Positions 1 to 6,068 of a stretch of 13,649 bases of DNA are shown piece after piece; the first letter of the stretch is position 1; each line of letters opens with the position of its first letter. This DNA is from VRUE01 sp035605155. Lineage in GTDB: Bacteria; Actinomycetota; Thermoleophilia; Solirubrobacterales; 70-9. Where the stretch lies: NCBI GenBank assembly GCA_035605155.1, contig DATNHC010000001.1, positions 1 through 13,649 of the forward strand. The letters run 5' to 3'. The notes below the pieces were generated by a model. The model saw only the letters and a list, made by a program, of their open reading frames with translations. It did not search any database and was not told the origin of the DNA. A program made the translations under genes and the position numbers.

Positions 1-25
1 CTCCGGAACGGGCAAGGGTGAGTAG
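1..25 (+). CDS. rpsS: Ribosomal protein S19, last codons only (partial)
   Basis: rpsS precedes rplV in the S10 operon, so the window should open with the S19 C-terminus. Reading from base 2 gives SGTGKGE and then TAG at 23-25, a small basic/glycine tail of the kind S19 can end with. Reading from base 1 gives LRNGQG and TGA at 19-21, a less S19-like alternative. In either case the gene overlaps the GTG at 18 by 4 or 8 nt. Too little is present to identify the protein from sequence; the name rests on gene order. Confidence 0.4.
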
Positions 26-380
26 CGTGGCTGCCCCAATCGTGGTCCGCGCCAGCTCGCGCTACGTGCGTGTCGCACCCCGCAAGGCCCGCCTGATCGC
101 CGACCAGGTGCGCGGCCTGCACATCGACAAGGCCCGGGCCCTGCTCGAGTTCTCGCCGCGCGGCGCGGCCGAGGACATCCGCAAGCTGATCGAGTCAGCC
201 GCCGCCAACGCCGAGAACAACCACGACCTGGTCGCCGACGAGATGCGGATCAGCGAGATCACGGTGGATGAAGGCCCGACCCTGAAGCGCTATCGCCCGC
301 GGGCTCTCGGCCGCGCCTCGCGGATCAACAAGCGGACGTGTCACATCGCGGTCGCGCTAAGCCCGGAAGACGAGGACTGA
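18..380 (+). CDS. rplV: 50S ribosomal protein L22
   Basis: L22 binds 23S rRNA and lines the peptide exit tunnel with a long beta hairpin. The 120 aa product is normal in length. It shows the family opening RYVRVAPRKARLIADQVRG (residues 15-33), the helical middle with AAANAENN, and the basic hairpin strand near RYRPRALGRASRINKRTCHI. The start is uncertain. GTG at 18 overlaps the upstream gene. GTG at 27 is in frame, would give a 117 aa protein and has AAGGG (14-18) at a better distance. The gene ends in an acidic PEDED tail, and its TGA (378-380) touches the first palindromic element. Confidence 0.96.
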   Translation: MSSVAAPIVVRASSRYVRVAPRKARLIADQVRGLHIDKARALLEFSPRGAAEDIRKLIESAAANAENNHDLVADEMRISEITVDEGPTLKRYRPRALGRASRINKRTCHIAVALSPEDED

Positions 381-544
381 GATGCCCGCCTCCCCGGCCA
401 AGCACACCTGGAGGCCGCGTCTGGCGCATCGCATCTCTGCGTCCTCGGGCTTGCCTTTGCCACCAGCAAAGGCTGCGCCCTGCGTCCTCGATCTGCTCGG
501 CCAGCCGCGCTCCCAGGCGCACTTGGCCAGAAAGGCGGGCATCT
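380..544 (+). repeat. Long palindromic element A1 between rplV and rpsC
   Basis: This 165 nt element fills the rplV-rpsC gap. Its ends form an imperfect inverted repeat: 380-411 pairs with 513-544 at 26 of 32 positions, and pairing continues more loosely inward (CGCG.CTGG against CCAG.CGCG). The core is a hairpin, GCCTTTGC (453-460) with GCAAAGGC (466-473), extended by GGGC/GCCC and flanked by two direct copies of CTGCGTCCTCG (437-447 and 480-490). It is 91% identical (15 differences by hand count, no gaps) to 4993-5157. It has no credible coding content; open frames across it are chance. Confidence 0.9.
529..535 (+). promoter_or_regulatory. Shine-Dalgarno of rpsC inside the right arm of element A1
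   Basis: AGAAAGG lies 10 nt before the rpsC ATG and is the only plausible ribosome binding site there. In the element fold it faces CCTCCCC at 389-395, so four of its seven bases would be paired in the mRNA. The arrangement matches that seen before rplF and rplP. Confidence 0.6.
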
Positions 545-545
545 G

Positions 546-1316
546 ATGGGACAGAAGATCCACCCCGGCGGCTTCCGCGTCGGCTACATCCAGGACTGGA
601 AGTCCAACTGGTTCGAGGAGAAAGACTTCTCCGACGTGCTCAACGAGGATCTCAAGATCCGCGATCACATCGAAGGCAAGCTCGCCCACGCCGGCCTCTC
701 CAACATCACGATCGAGCGCCACGGCGAGATCGCGGTCGACATCCACACCGCCCGCCCCGGCATCGTGATCGGCAAGTCGGGCAGCGAAGTCGACGCCCTG
801 CGCAAGGACCTGCACAAGCTGACCGGCAAACCGGTCAAGGTCAACATCCGCGAGGTGAAGCGCCCCGAGCTTGACGCCAAGCTGGTCGCCCAGTCGATCG
901 CCGAGCAGCTGCAGAACCGCGTCGCCTTCCGCCGGGCGATGAAACGCGCTCTCACCTCGGCGATGCGCTCCGGCGCCAAAGGGGTCAAGGTCCAGGTTTC
1001 CGGGCGCCTCGGCGGCGCCGAGATGGCACGCACCGAGGGCTACTCCGACGGCCGTGTGCCGCTGCACACGCTGCGCGCCAACATCGACTATGGCTTCTTC
1101 GAGGCGCGCACGACCACCGGCCGGATCGGCGTCAAGTGCTGGATCAACAAGGGCGAGGTGATGCCCGAGGGCTTCCGCTCCGACCAGCTCGGCGACGACG
1201 ACGGCCCGCAGGGCGGCCAGCGCGGCGGCCGCGGTGGCGGTCGCGGTGGAGACCGTGGCGGGCGGCCCGGTGGCGACCGCGGACGCGGCGGCCAGCGCGG
1301 AGGGGGTCCGCGATGA
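546..1316 (+). CDS. rpsC: 30S ribosomal protein S3 with Gly/Arg-rich tail
   Basis: S3 sits in the small-subunit head at the mRNA entry channel and takes part in unwinding mRNA. The 256 aa product has the standard start MGQKIHPGGFRVG and a type II KH domain with its GxxG loop (GKSG, 76-79). The C-terminal S3 domain follows, with SGRLGGAEMAR (152-162) and the GRIGVKCWI strand (192-200). After residue 216 comes a tail of about 40 residues, built of GGQRGGRGG-type repeats after a short acidic stretch. Basic or acidic C-terminal S3 tails are known in Actinomycetota, but this one is strikingly RGG-like. The preceding gap is filled by element A1, which supplies the Shine-Dalgarno. The stop codon lies inside the left arm of the next element. 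Confidence 0.98.
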   Translation: MGQKIHPGGFRVGYIQDWKSNWFEEKDFSDVLNEDLKIRDHIEGKLAHAGLSNITIERHGEIAVDIHTARPGIVIGKSGSEVDALRKDLHKLTGKPVKVNIREVKRPELDAKLVAQSIAEQLQNRVAFRRAMKRALTSAMRSGAKGVKVQVSGRLGGAEMARTEGYSDGRVPLHTLRANIDYGFFEARTTTGRIGVKCWINKGEVMPEGFRSDQLGDDDGPQGGQRGGRGGGRGGDRGGRPGGDRGRGGQRGGGPR

Positions 1317-1469
1317 CTCCTTCCAACACAGCACGCCTCAGCCGGCTGCAAACCGGCGCTGGATCTGCGTCCTCGGGTTTGCCTTTGGCCCCGCCAAAGG
1401 CTGCACCCTGCGTCCTTGCCCAGCTTGGTTTTCGCTCGGCTGAGTCGCACTGCGCTGAAAGGAGGCATC
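1312..1469 (+). repeat. Long palindromic element A3 spanning the rpsC stop and the rplP Shine-Dalgarno
   Basis: A diverged relative of A1/A2. Arms 1312-1344 and 1437-1469 pair at 26 of 33 positions, and pairing continues inward (GCAAACC.GCGCTGG against CCAGCTTGGTTTTCGC). The left arm includes the rpsC TGA (1314-1316). The core hairpin is GCCTTTGGC (1381-1389) with GCCAAAGGC (1393-1401), extended by GGGT/ACCC where A1 has GGGC/GCCC. It is again flanked by direct copies of CTGCGTCCT (1365 and 1408). Arm sequences differ from A1/A2 while the core motif and layout are kept, as expected for conserved structure. Confidence 0.82.
1458..1465 (+). promoter_or_regulatory. Shine-Dalgarno of rplP, paired with the rpsC stop region
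   Basis: AAAGGAGG is a near-perfect Shine-Dalgarno 11 nt before the rplP ATG at 1477. In the fold of element A3 its core pairs with CTCCTT at 1317-1322, directly after the rpsC stop codon. A ribosome finishing rpsC would cover that arm and release the site, a layout suited to translational coupling. Coupling is inference; the complementarity is seen. Confidence 0.7.
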
Positions 1470-1476
1470 GCCGCTG

Positions 1477-1899
1477 ATGCTGATGCCGAAGCGGGTCAAG
1501 CACCGCAAGCAGATGCGCGGCCGGATGCGCGGCAACACGAAGGGCGGCAGCACCGTCGCCTTCGGCGAGTACGGGCTCAAGTCGCTCGACCGGGGCTGGA
1601 TCACCAACCGCCAGATCGAGGCCGCCCGCGTGGCGATGACCCGCAAGATCAAGCGCGGCGGCAAGGTCTGGATCAACGTCTTCCCCGACAAGCCCTACAC
1701 GAAGAAGCCCGCGGAGACGCGGATGGGCTCCGGCAAGGGCAACCCCGAGGGCTGGGTCGCTGTGGTCAAGCCCGGCAAGGTGATGTTCGAGCTGGCCGGC
1801 GTGCCCGAGGACCTGGCGCGTGAGGCGCTGCGGCTGGCGGGGCACAAGCTTCCGGTGAAAACCAAATTCGTGATGCGCGAGGGAGCCGAGGCACAGTGA
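1477..1899 (+). CDS. rplP: 50S ribosomal protein L16
   Basis: L16 binds 23S rRNA near the A site and helps position tRNA. The 140 aa product begins MLMPKRVKHRKQMRGRMRG, the family N-terminus. It contains TRKIKRGGKVWI, FPDKPYTKKPAETRMGSGKG (the loop nearest the peptidyl transferase centre) and the closing ALRLAGHKLPVKTKF helix and strand. ATG 1477 is preferred over ATG 1483 because L16 proteins usually have two residues before the PKR motif and because the AAAGGAGG spacing fits. It ends with a GTGA overlap with rpmC. Confidence 0.98.
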   Translation: MLMPKRVKHRKQMRGRMRGNTKGGSTVAFGEYGLKSLDRGWITNRQIEAARVAMTRKIKRGGKVWINVFPDKPYTKKPAETRMGSGKGNPEGWVAVVKPGKVMFELAGVPEDLAREALRLAGHKLPVKTKFVMREGAEAQ

Positions 1900-2108
1900 A
1901 CGGCGCTGAAGTCCACGACATGAAAGACGACGAGCTGGTGGCGAAGTTGATCGACGCCAAGCAGGAGGCTTTCAACCTGCGCTTCCGCCAGGCGACCGGT
2001 GAGCTGGAGAACACGGCGCGGGTGAGCGCCGCCCGCCGCGATATCGCCAGGCTGCTGACCGTTGCCAAGGAGCGCGGGATCGACGTCGAGAGAGAGCTGA
2101 AGAGATGA
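1896..2108 (+). CDS. rpmC: 50S ribosomal protein L29
   Basis: L29 is a small two-helix protein near the exit tunnel that helps dock SRP and trigger factor. The 70 aa reading has the family pattern DELVAKLIDAKQEAFNLRFR, then QATGELENTARVSAARRDIARL. GTG 1896 overlaps the rplP stop by 4 nt. ATG 1920 would give a 62 aa protein beginning MKDDELVAKL, also typical in length. I keep the GTG because of the coupled overlap and the purine-rich GAGGGAGCCGAGG just upstream. The stop forms an ATGA overlap with rpsQ. Confidence 0.94.
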   Translation: MNGAEVHDMKDDELVAKLIDAKQEAFNLRFRQATGELENTARVSAARRDIARLLTVAKERGIDVERELKR

Positions 2109-2863
2109 CGGACGACGAGACGAAAAAAGACGAGGCGGCGGACGAGGCTTCGACTGAGGGCTCGGACGGATCGACCGCGGGTCCCGACGCGGCCTCGGAG
2201 GGGGCTGCGGGCGGGGGCGAGGCCTCCGTTCTCGACCCCTCCGAGTCCGCGCCACCCGCGGAAGATGCGGATGAGTCCAAGGACGAGGCGCCCGAGGCCG
2301 AGTCTTCCGAGGGGTCTGAGCCTGAGCAGGAGGGGTCCGCTGCGGCTGAGGCGGAGCCTGCTGCAGAGGAGGCGCCTGCGGCGAAGGAGGAGCCTGCGGA
2401 GCCGAATCCGGAGGACGAGCTTCCCTGGAAGGAGAAGCGCAGGCTGGAGCGCTCGCGGCAGCCGCACACGCCCGGGGAGGCGCTCACCGTTGAGGAGCGG
2501 GCTGCCAAGCGGGCCGAGCATCGCAAGCTCAAGGCCGAGTCGCGGCGTAAGGAACGGGCTGCTGCGAAGCGGGACAGGACTGCAGGTCAGGGCACGCCCC
2601 GGGCCGAGAAGGACGCCGTGGCCGCCAAGATGCGCCAGGGGGTCGTCGTCTCCAACAAAGGCGAGAAGTCGATCACTGTGCGGATCGACATCGCTCGGCG
2701 CCATCCGACCTACGAGAAGGTCGTGCGCCGCTCGCGCACCCTGCACGCTCACGACGAGCGCAACGAGGCCGGCGAGGGGGACATCGTCCGCGTCGTCGAG
2801 ACCCGGCCGCTCTCGAAGACCAAGCGCTGGCGCCTGGTCGAGGTCCTGGAGCGCGCCAAGTGA
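2105..2863 (+). CDS. rpsQ: 30S ribosomal protein S17 with ~176-residue N-terminal extension
   Basis: S17 is a primary 16S rRNA-binding OB-fold protein, usually 80-90 aa; this reading is 252 aa. The S17 core is residues 176-252, from MRQGVVVSNKGEKSITVRI to ETRPLSKTKRWRLVEVLE. Before it come an acidic Ala/Glu/Ser/Pro-rich segment (about 1-106, e.g. EEAPAAKEEPAEPNPEDE) and a basic probable helix (about 107-170, e.g. EERAAKRAEHRKLKAESRRK). Translation from 2105 is favoured by the ATGA overlap with rpmC and by an uninterrupted frame. The internal ATG at 2630 would give a normal-sized S17 but leave about 520 nt unexplained. Codons in the extension use more G- and T-ending triplets than the core. 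Similar acidic/basic tails occur on other ribosomal proteins here. Confidence 0.93.
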   Translation: MTDDETKKDEAADEASTEGSDGSTAGPDAASEGAAGGGEASVLDPSESAPPAEDADESKDEAPEAESSEGSEPEQEGSAAAEAEPAAEEAPAAKEEPAEPNPEDELPWKEKRRLERSRQPHTPGEALTVEERAAKRAEHRKLKAESRRKERAAAKRDRTAGQGTPRAEKDAVAAKMRQGVVVSNKGEKSITVRIDIARRHPTYEKVVRRSRTLHAHDERNEAGEGDIVRVVETRPLSKTKRWRLVEVLERAK

Positions 2864-3231
2864 TCCAGCAGGAGTCGAGATTGAAGGTGGCCGACAACTC
2901 GGGTGCCCGCGAGATCCTCTGCATCCGCGTCAGGGGCGGTTCGCATCGCCGCTATGCCGGCGTCGGCGACGTGATCACGGCGACGGTCAAACAGGCGAGT
3001 CCGCAGGGGGGCGTGCGCAAAGGCGAGGTCGTTCAGGCGGTCGTCGTGCGCACCAAGAAGCAGCTCGGGCGCCCCGACGGCACCTACATCTCCTTCGACG
3101 AAAACGCCGCCGTGCTGATCGACCCGGCGAGCAACAATCCCCGCGGCACCCGCATCTTCGGCCCGGTCGCCCGCGAGCTGCGCGATCGCAACTTCATGAA
3201 AATCATCTCCCTGGCGCCGGAGGTCCTTTAG
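2860..3231 (+). CDS. rplN: 50S ribosomal protein L14
   Basis: L14 binds 23S rRNA at the subunit interface and contacts 16S helix 14. It is one of the most conserved ribosomal proteins and opens the spc operon in many bacteria. The 123 aa product is normal in length: MIQQESRLKVADNSGAREI at the start, GGSHRRYAGVGDVITATVK and KKGEVV-type strands in the middle, RIFGPVARELRDRNFMKIISLAPEVL at the end. The start is GTG, overlapping the rpsQ stop by 4 nt (GTGA). There is no room for a promoter, so the S10 and spc units appear to be transcribed together here. Confidence 0.98.
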   Translation: MIQQESRLKVADNSGAREILCIRVRGGSHRRYAGVGDVITATVKQASPQGGVRKGEVVQAVVVRTKKQLGRPDGTYISFDENAAVLIDPASNNPRGTRIFGPVARELRDRNFMKIISLAPEVL

Positions 3232-3233
3232 CG

Positions 3234-3569
3234 ATGGCCAGGGGCATGCGGATCCGCAAGGACGACCAGGTGATCGTGATCGGCGGCAAGGACGCCGGCA
3301 AGACGGGGCGCGTCTCGCGCACCGAACCGAAGAAGAACCGCGTCTACGTGGAGAACCTGAACATGATCAAGCGCCACGAACGGCCGCGCTCGGTCAAAGA
3401 CGCCACCAAGGGGCAGGTCGGCGGCATCGTCGAGAAGGAGGGGCCGATCCACGTCTCCAACGTGATGCTGCTCGACCCCAAAGACAACAAGCCCACCCGC
3501 GTCGGCGTGCGCCGCGACAAAGGCGGTAAGCGCGAGCGCTTCTCGAAGCGCACGGGGGCGTCCTTCTAA
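3234..3569 (+). CDS. rplX: 50S ribosomal protein L24
   Basis: L24 starts large-subunit assembly by binding the 5' domain of 23S rRNA and lies near the exit tunnel. The 111 aa product carries a KOW motif (about residues 7-40: DQVIVIGGKDAGKTGRV, then KKNRVYVENLNMIKRH) and a second half, GGIVEKEGPIHVSNVMLLDP. ATG 3234 has GGAGG (3219-3223) at a 10 nt spacing; the alternative ATG 3246 is too far from it. The gap after rplN is 2 nt. The stop overlaps the rplE start (TAATG). Confidence 0.97.
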   Translation: MARGMRIRKDDQVIVIGGKDAGKTGRVSRTEPKKNRVYVENLNMIKRHERPRSVKDATKGQVGGIVEKEGPIHVSNVMLLDPKDNKPTRVGVRRDKGGKRERFSKRTGASF

Positions 3570-4387
3570 TGGAGGCCACTGCCACACCGCAGTCCCAGGC
3601 CGCGCCGCCGCCGCGCCTGCGTGAGCGCTACGAGCAGGATGTGCTGCCGGCGTTGATCGAGAAGTTCGGTTACTCGACGCCGATGCAGGCGCCGCGGCTG
3701 CAGAAGATCACCCTCAACATGGGACTTGGCGAGGCAAAGCAAAACGCCAAGATGCTGGAAGCCGCGCAGGCGCAGCTGGCGACGATCGCCGGCCAGCAGC
3801 CCAGCGTGCGCCGCGCCCGCAAGTCGATCGCGTCCTTCAAGGTGCGAGAGGGCATGCCGGTAGGCGTCTCGGTGACGCTGCGCCGCGCCCGTATGTGGGA
3901 GTTCTTCGACCGCCTCTGCTCGATCGCCGTGCCTCGCATTCGTGACTTCCGCGGCCTCAACCCGCGCTCCTTCGACGGTCGCGGCAACTACTCGATGGGA
4001 GTCCGCGAGCAGCTGATCTTTCCGGAAATCGACTACGACTCGATCGACGAGGTGCGCGGTCTCGACGTGACGATCACGACCAGCGCCGCGAGCGACGAGG
4101 AGGCATTCGAGCTGCTGCTTGGGCTGGGGATGCCCTTCGCGAAAGAGGGACGCCCGGGCGGCCCGGGCGCCGACGAGGAGGCGGCCGAGGAGGAGGAAAA
4201 GCGCAAGGAGGAGGCCCGCCTGCGGGCTGAGGCCGAGCAGGCGGCGCTCGAGCAGCTCAAGGAAGAGAACCCGGACGCCTATGCCAAGCCCGAAACCGAG
4301 GAGGAGGGCGAGGGTGGCGAGCCCGCCGCCGACGGTGACGAGGGCGCCGAGAACACGGCCGACAAGGAGAATCAGGAGAATGGCTAA
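3569..4387 (+). CDS. rplE: 50S ribosomal protein L5 with ~80-residue acidic C-terminal tail
   Basis: L5 belongs to the 5S rRNP in the central protuberance and contacts P-site tRNA. The usual length is about 180-190 aa; this one has 272. Residues 17-191 are the normal protein: LRERYEQDVLPALIEKF, KITLNMGLGEAKQNAKML, QKPSV-like QQPSVRRARKSIASFKVREG, FRGLNPRSFDGRGNYSMGV, then a final LLLGLGMPF. From about 192 to 272 there is a Glu/Ala-rich tail (EEAAEEEEKRKEEARLRAEA and onward), likely one charged helix followed by disordered acidic sequence. The tail also carries the rpsN ribosome binding site: AAGGAGA at 4364-4370 encodes part of its end. The last 8 nt overlap rpsN. Confidence 0.97.
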   Translation: MEATATPQSQAAPPPRLRERYEQDVLPALIEKFGYSTPMQAPRLQKITLNMGLGEAKQNAKMLEAAQAQLATIAGQQPSVRRARKSIASFKVREGMPVGVSVTLRRARMWEFFDRLCSIAVPRIRDFRGLNPRSFDGRGNYSMGVREQLIFPEIDYDSIDEVRGLDVTITTSAASDEEAFELLLGLGMPFAKEGRPGGPGADEEAAEEEEKRKEEARLRAEAEQAALEQLKEENPDAYAKPETEEEGEGGEPAADGDEGAENTADKENQENG

Positions 4388-4565
4388 GACTTCGCTGAAG
4401 GTGAAGCAGGGCCGCAAGGCCAAGTTCAAGTCCCGCGCATACAACCGTTGCCGTCGCTGTGGCCGGCCGCGCGCCTACTACCGCAAGTTCGGCCTCTGCC
4501 GGATCTGCCTACGCGAGGCGGCGCACGAGGGCCACATCCCCGGCATGACCAAGTCCAGCTGGTAA
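4380..4565 (+). CDS. rpsN: 30S ribosomal protein S14, zinc type
   Basis: S14 binds the 16S rRNA 3' domain in the subunit head. The 61 aa length and the Cys pairs C24/C27 and C40/C43 (CRRC and CRIC) identify the short zinc-binding type rather than the ~100 aa cysteine-free type. It ends GHIPGMTKSSW, the classic S14 C-terminus. ATG 4380 lies inside the end of rplE (8 nt overlap), with AAGGAG 10 nt upstream. The N-terminus MAKTSLKVKQ is typical for the type. Confidence 0.98.
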   Translation: MAKTSLKVKQGRKAKFKSRAYNRCRRCGRPRAYYRKFGLCRICLREAAHEGHIPGMTKSSW

Positions 4566-4589
4566 AGACCAACACCCACGGAACGACAG

Positions 4590-4985
4590 ATGCTGACCGA
4601 CCCGATAGCCGACTACCTGACCCGGATCCGCAACGCGCTTGGCTCTGGCCACGACGAGGTGGAGATTCCCGCCTCGCGGCTGAAGCTGGAGATGTCGCGC
4701 ATCCTCAAGGAGCAGGGCTACATCCTCGACTTCGCCAAGCAGCCGGCCACCGTCGGCGAGGCGATCAGGATTCGCCTCAAGTACACCGAGGATCGCCGTC
4801 CCGTGATTGCCGGCCTCGAGCGCATCTCGCGCCCCGGCCGCCGTCGCTACGTCGACCACAAGCAGGTTCCGCGCGTGTACGGCGGGACCGGCACGGCGAT
4901 CGTCAGCACTTCGGTCGGCGTGATGACCGGTCACGAAGCCAAGTCGAAGGGCGTCGGCGGCGAGGTCGTCGCCTACGTCTGGTGA
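4590..4985 (+). CDS. rpsH: 30S ribosomal protein S8
   Basis: S8 binds the central domain of 16S rRNA and in E. coli represses the spc operon by binding its mRNA. The 131 aa product is normal in length: DPIADYLTRIRNAL at the start, KLEMSRILKEQGYI, RISRPGRRRYVDHKQVPRVYGG, and the C-terminal TAIVSTSVGVMTGHEA ending GGEVVAYVW. A 24 nt gap after rpsN carries only a weak purine stretch (CGGAACGACAG). Element A2 begins 8 nt after the stop. Confidence 0.98.
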   Translation: MLTDPIADYLTRIRNALGSGHDEVEIPASRLKLEMSRILKEQGYILDFAKQPATVGEAIRIRLKYTEDRRPVIAGLERISRPGRRRYVDHKQVPRVYGGTGTAIVSTSVGVMTGHEAKSKGVGGEVVAYVW

Positions 4986-4992
4986 TCGAGCA

Positions 4993-5157
4993 AGATGCCT
5001 GCCTCCCCAGCCAAGCACACCTGGATGACGCGTCTGGCGCGTCACATCTCTGCGTCCTCAAGCTTGCCTTTGCCTCCAGCAAAGGCTGCGCCCTGCGTCC
5101 TTGATCTGCTCGACCAGCCGCGCCCCCAGGCGTACTTGGCCAGGAAGGCAGGCATCT
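4993..5157 (+). repeat. Long palindromic element A2 between rpsH and rplF
   Basis: A second copy of element A1, the same 165 nt long. Arms 4993-5024 and 5126-5157 pair at 27 of 32 positions. The core hairpin is GCCTTTGC (5066-5073) with GCAAAGGC (5079-5086), flanked by CTGCGTCCTC (5050) and CTGCGTCCTT (5093). Relative to A1, the arm pair 387 C / 537 G is T / A here (5000/5150), a compensated change. It ends 1 nt before the rplF ATG, in the same TCTGATG junction as A1. Confidence 0.9.
5142..5148 (+). promoter_or_regulatory. Shine-Dalgarno of rplF inside the right arm of element A2
   Basis: AGGAAGG lies 10 nt before the rplF ATG, the same spacing as for rpsC after element A1. It faces CCTCCCC at 5002-5008 in the element fold, so it would be partly sequestered when the hairpin forms. 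Confidence 0.62.
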
Positions 5158-5158
5158 G

Positions 5159-5692
5159 ATGAGCCGGATCGGAAGAAAGCCCATTGCCGTGCCCGAGGCT
5201 GTGACGATCGACGTCGCGCCCGGCCGTGTGTCGGTGAAGGGCCCCAAGGGGGAGCTCGACCAGGTGCTCTCGGCCGAGATGAAGGTCGAGCAGTCAGATG
5301 GCGTTCTCACCGTCGAGCGACCGACCAACCGCGGCGAGCACCGTGCTCTGCATGGATTGACCCGCAGCCTGATCGCCAACATGGTCGAGGGCGTTACCGA
5401 GGGCTTCGAGAAGCGGCTCGAGATCCAGGGCGTCGGCTACCGCGCCCAGCTCAAGGGGAAGAACCTGGAGATGGCGCTTGGCTACTCGCACCCAGTCTCG
5501 ATCGAGGCACCGGAGGGAATCGAGTTTGAGGTGCCGCAGCCGACCGAGATCGTCATCCGCGGTATCGACAAGCAGCTCGTCGGCCAGGTTGCCGCCGACA
5601 TCCGCAAGCGCCGTCCCCCGGAGCCCTACAAGGGCAAGGGAATCCGCTACCGCGGCGAGCACGTCGCGCGCAAGGTAGGCAAGCGCGCCTAA
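5159..5692 (+). CDS. rplF: 50S ribosomal protein L6
   Basis: L6 binds 23S rRNA near the factor-binding region, under the stalk, with two related alpha/beta domains. The 177 aa product is normal: MSRIGRKPIAVPEAVTIDV, VSVKGPKGELDQ, GLTRSLIANMVEGVTEGFEK and GVGYRAQLKGKNLEMALGYS. It ends with the signature PEPYKGKGIRYRGEHVARK. The start is fixed by AGGAAGG in element A2. The TAATG junction couples it to rplR. Confidence 0.98.
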   Translation: MSRIGRKPIAVPEAVTIDVAPGRVSVKGPKGELDQVLSAEMKVEQSDGVLTVERPTNRGEHRALHGLTRSLIANMVEGVTEGFEKRLEIQGVGYRAQLKGKNLEMALGYSHPVSIEAPEGIEFEVPQPTEIVIRGIDKQLVGQVAADIRKRRPPEPYKGKGIRYRGEHVARKVGKRA

Positions 5693-6045
5693 TGGCCGTG
5701 CTCACCAAGCGCCAGGCGCGCCTGCGCCGCCGCCGCCGAGTGCGGGCTCGCGTGGTCGGCACGGCCGACCGTCCACGCATCTCGGTCTACCGCTCCAATC
5801 GCGGGATCTTCGCCCAACTGATCGACGACGGCAAAGGCCACACCCTGGCCGCCGTCAACTGGATCGAGCCCGAGCTGCGCAAGCTCTCGGCCTCCGAGCA
5901 GGCGAAGCGGGCGGGCGAGCTGCTGGCCGAGCGCGCCAAGGCGGCCGGCGTCGAGATCTGCGTCTTCGACCGTGGCGGCTACCAGTACCACGGCCGGGTC
6001 AAGGCCCTGGCCGAAGGCGCACGTGAGGGAGGGCTGGTCTTCTAG
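5692..6045 (+). CDS. rplR: 50S ribosomal protein L18
   Basis: L18 binds 5S rRNA and with L5 anchors it to the central protuberance. The 117 aa product has the basic N-terminal tail KRQARLRRRRRVRARVVGT, then RPRISVYRSNRGIFAQLIDD, and ends with FDRGGYQYHGRVKALAEGAREGGLVF, the usual L18 close. ATG overlaps the rplF stop by one base. A 23 nt gap leads to rpsE. Confidence 0.98.
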   Translation: MAVLTKRQARLRRRRRVRARVVGTADRPRISVYRSNRGIFAQLIDDGKGHTLAAVNWIEPELRKLSASEQAKRAGELLAERAKAAGVEICVFDRGGYQYHGRVKALAEGAREGGLVF

Positions 6046-6068
6046 TCCGCTACCTTGGACCGCTCGCT

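Noticed and set aside
380..544. Target-site duplication (TGA on both sides of element A1)
   Set aside because: A 3 nt match that coincides with a stop and a start codon junction is not evidence; element A2 does not show it.
338..874. Long + strand open frame across the rplV-rpsC gap and into rpsC
   Set aside because: It is rpsC in another frame joined to element A1. Its A1-derived peptide (SRAPRRTWP) reappears in a frame over element A2 only because the DNA repeats; composition is Arg/Pro-rich as in GC-rich shadow frames.
357..1334. 325 aa open frame on the - strand opposite rpsC
   Set aside because: It lies wholly opposite a certain gene plus a repeat element. Long antisense frames are common opposite GC-rich genes, and no family was recognised.
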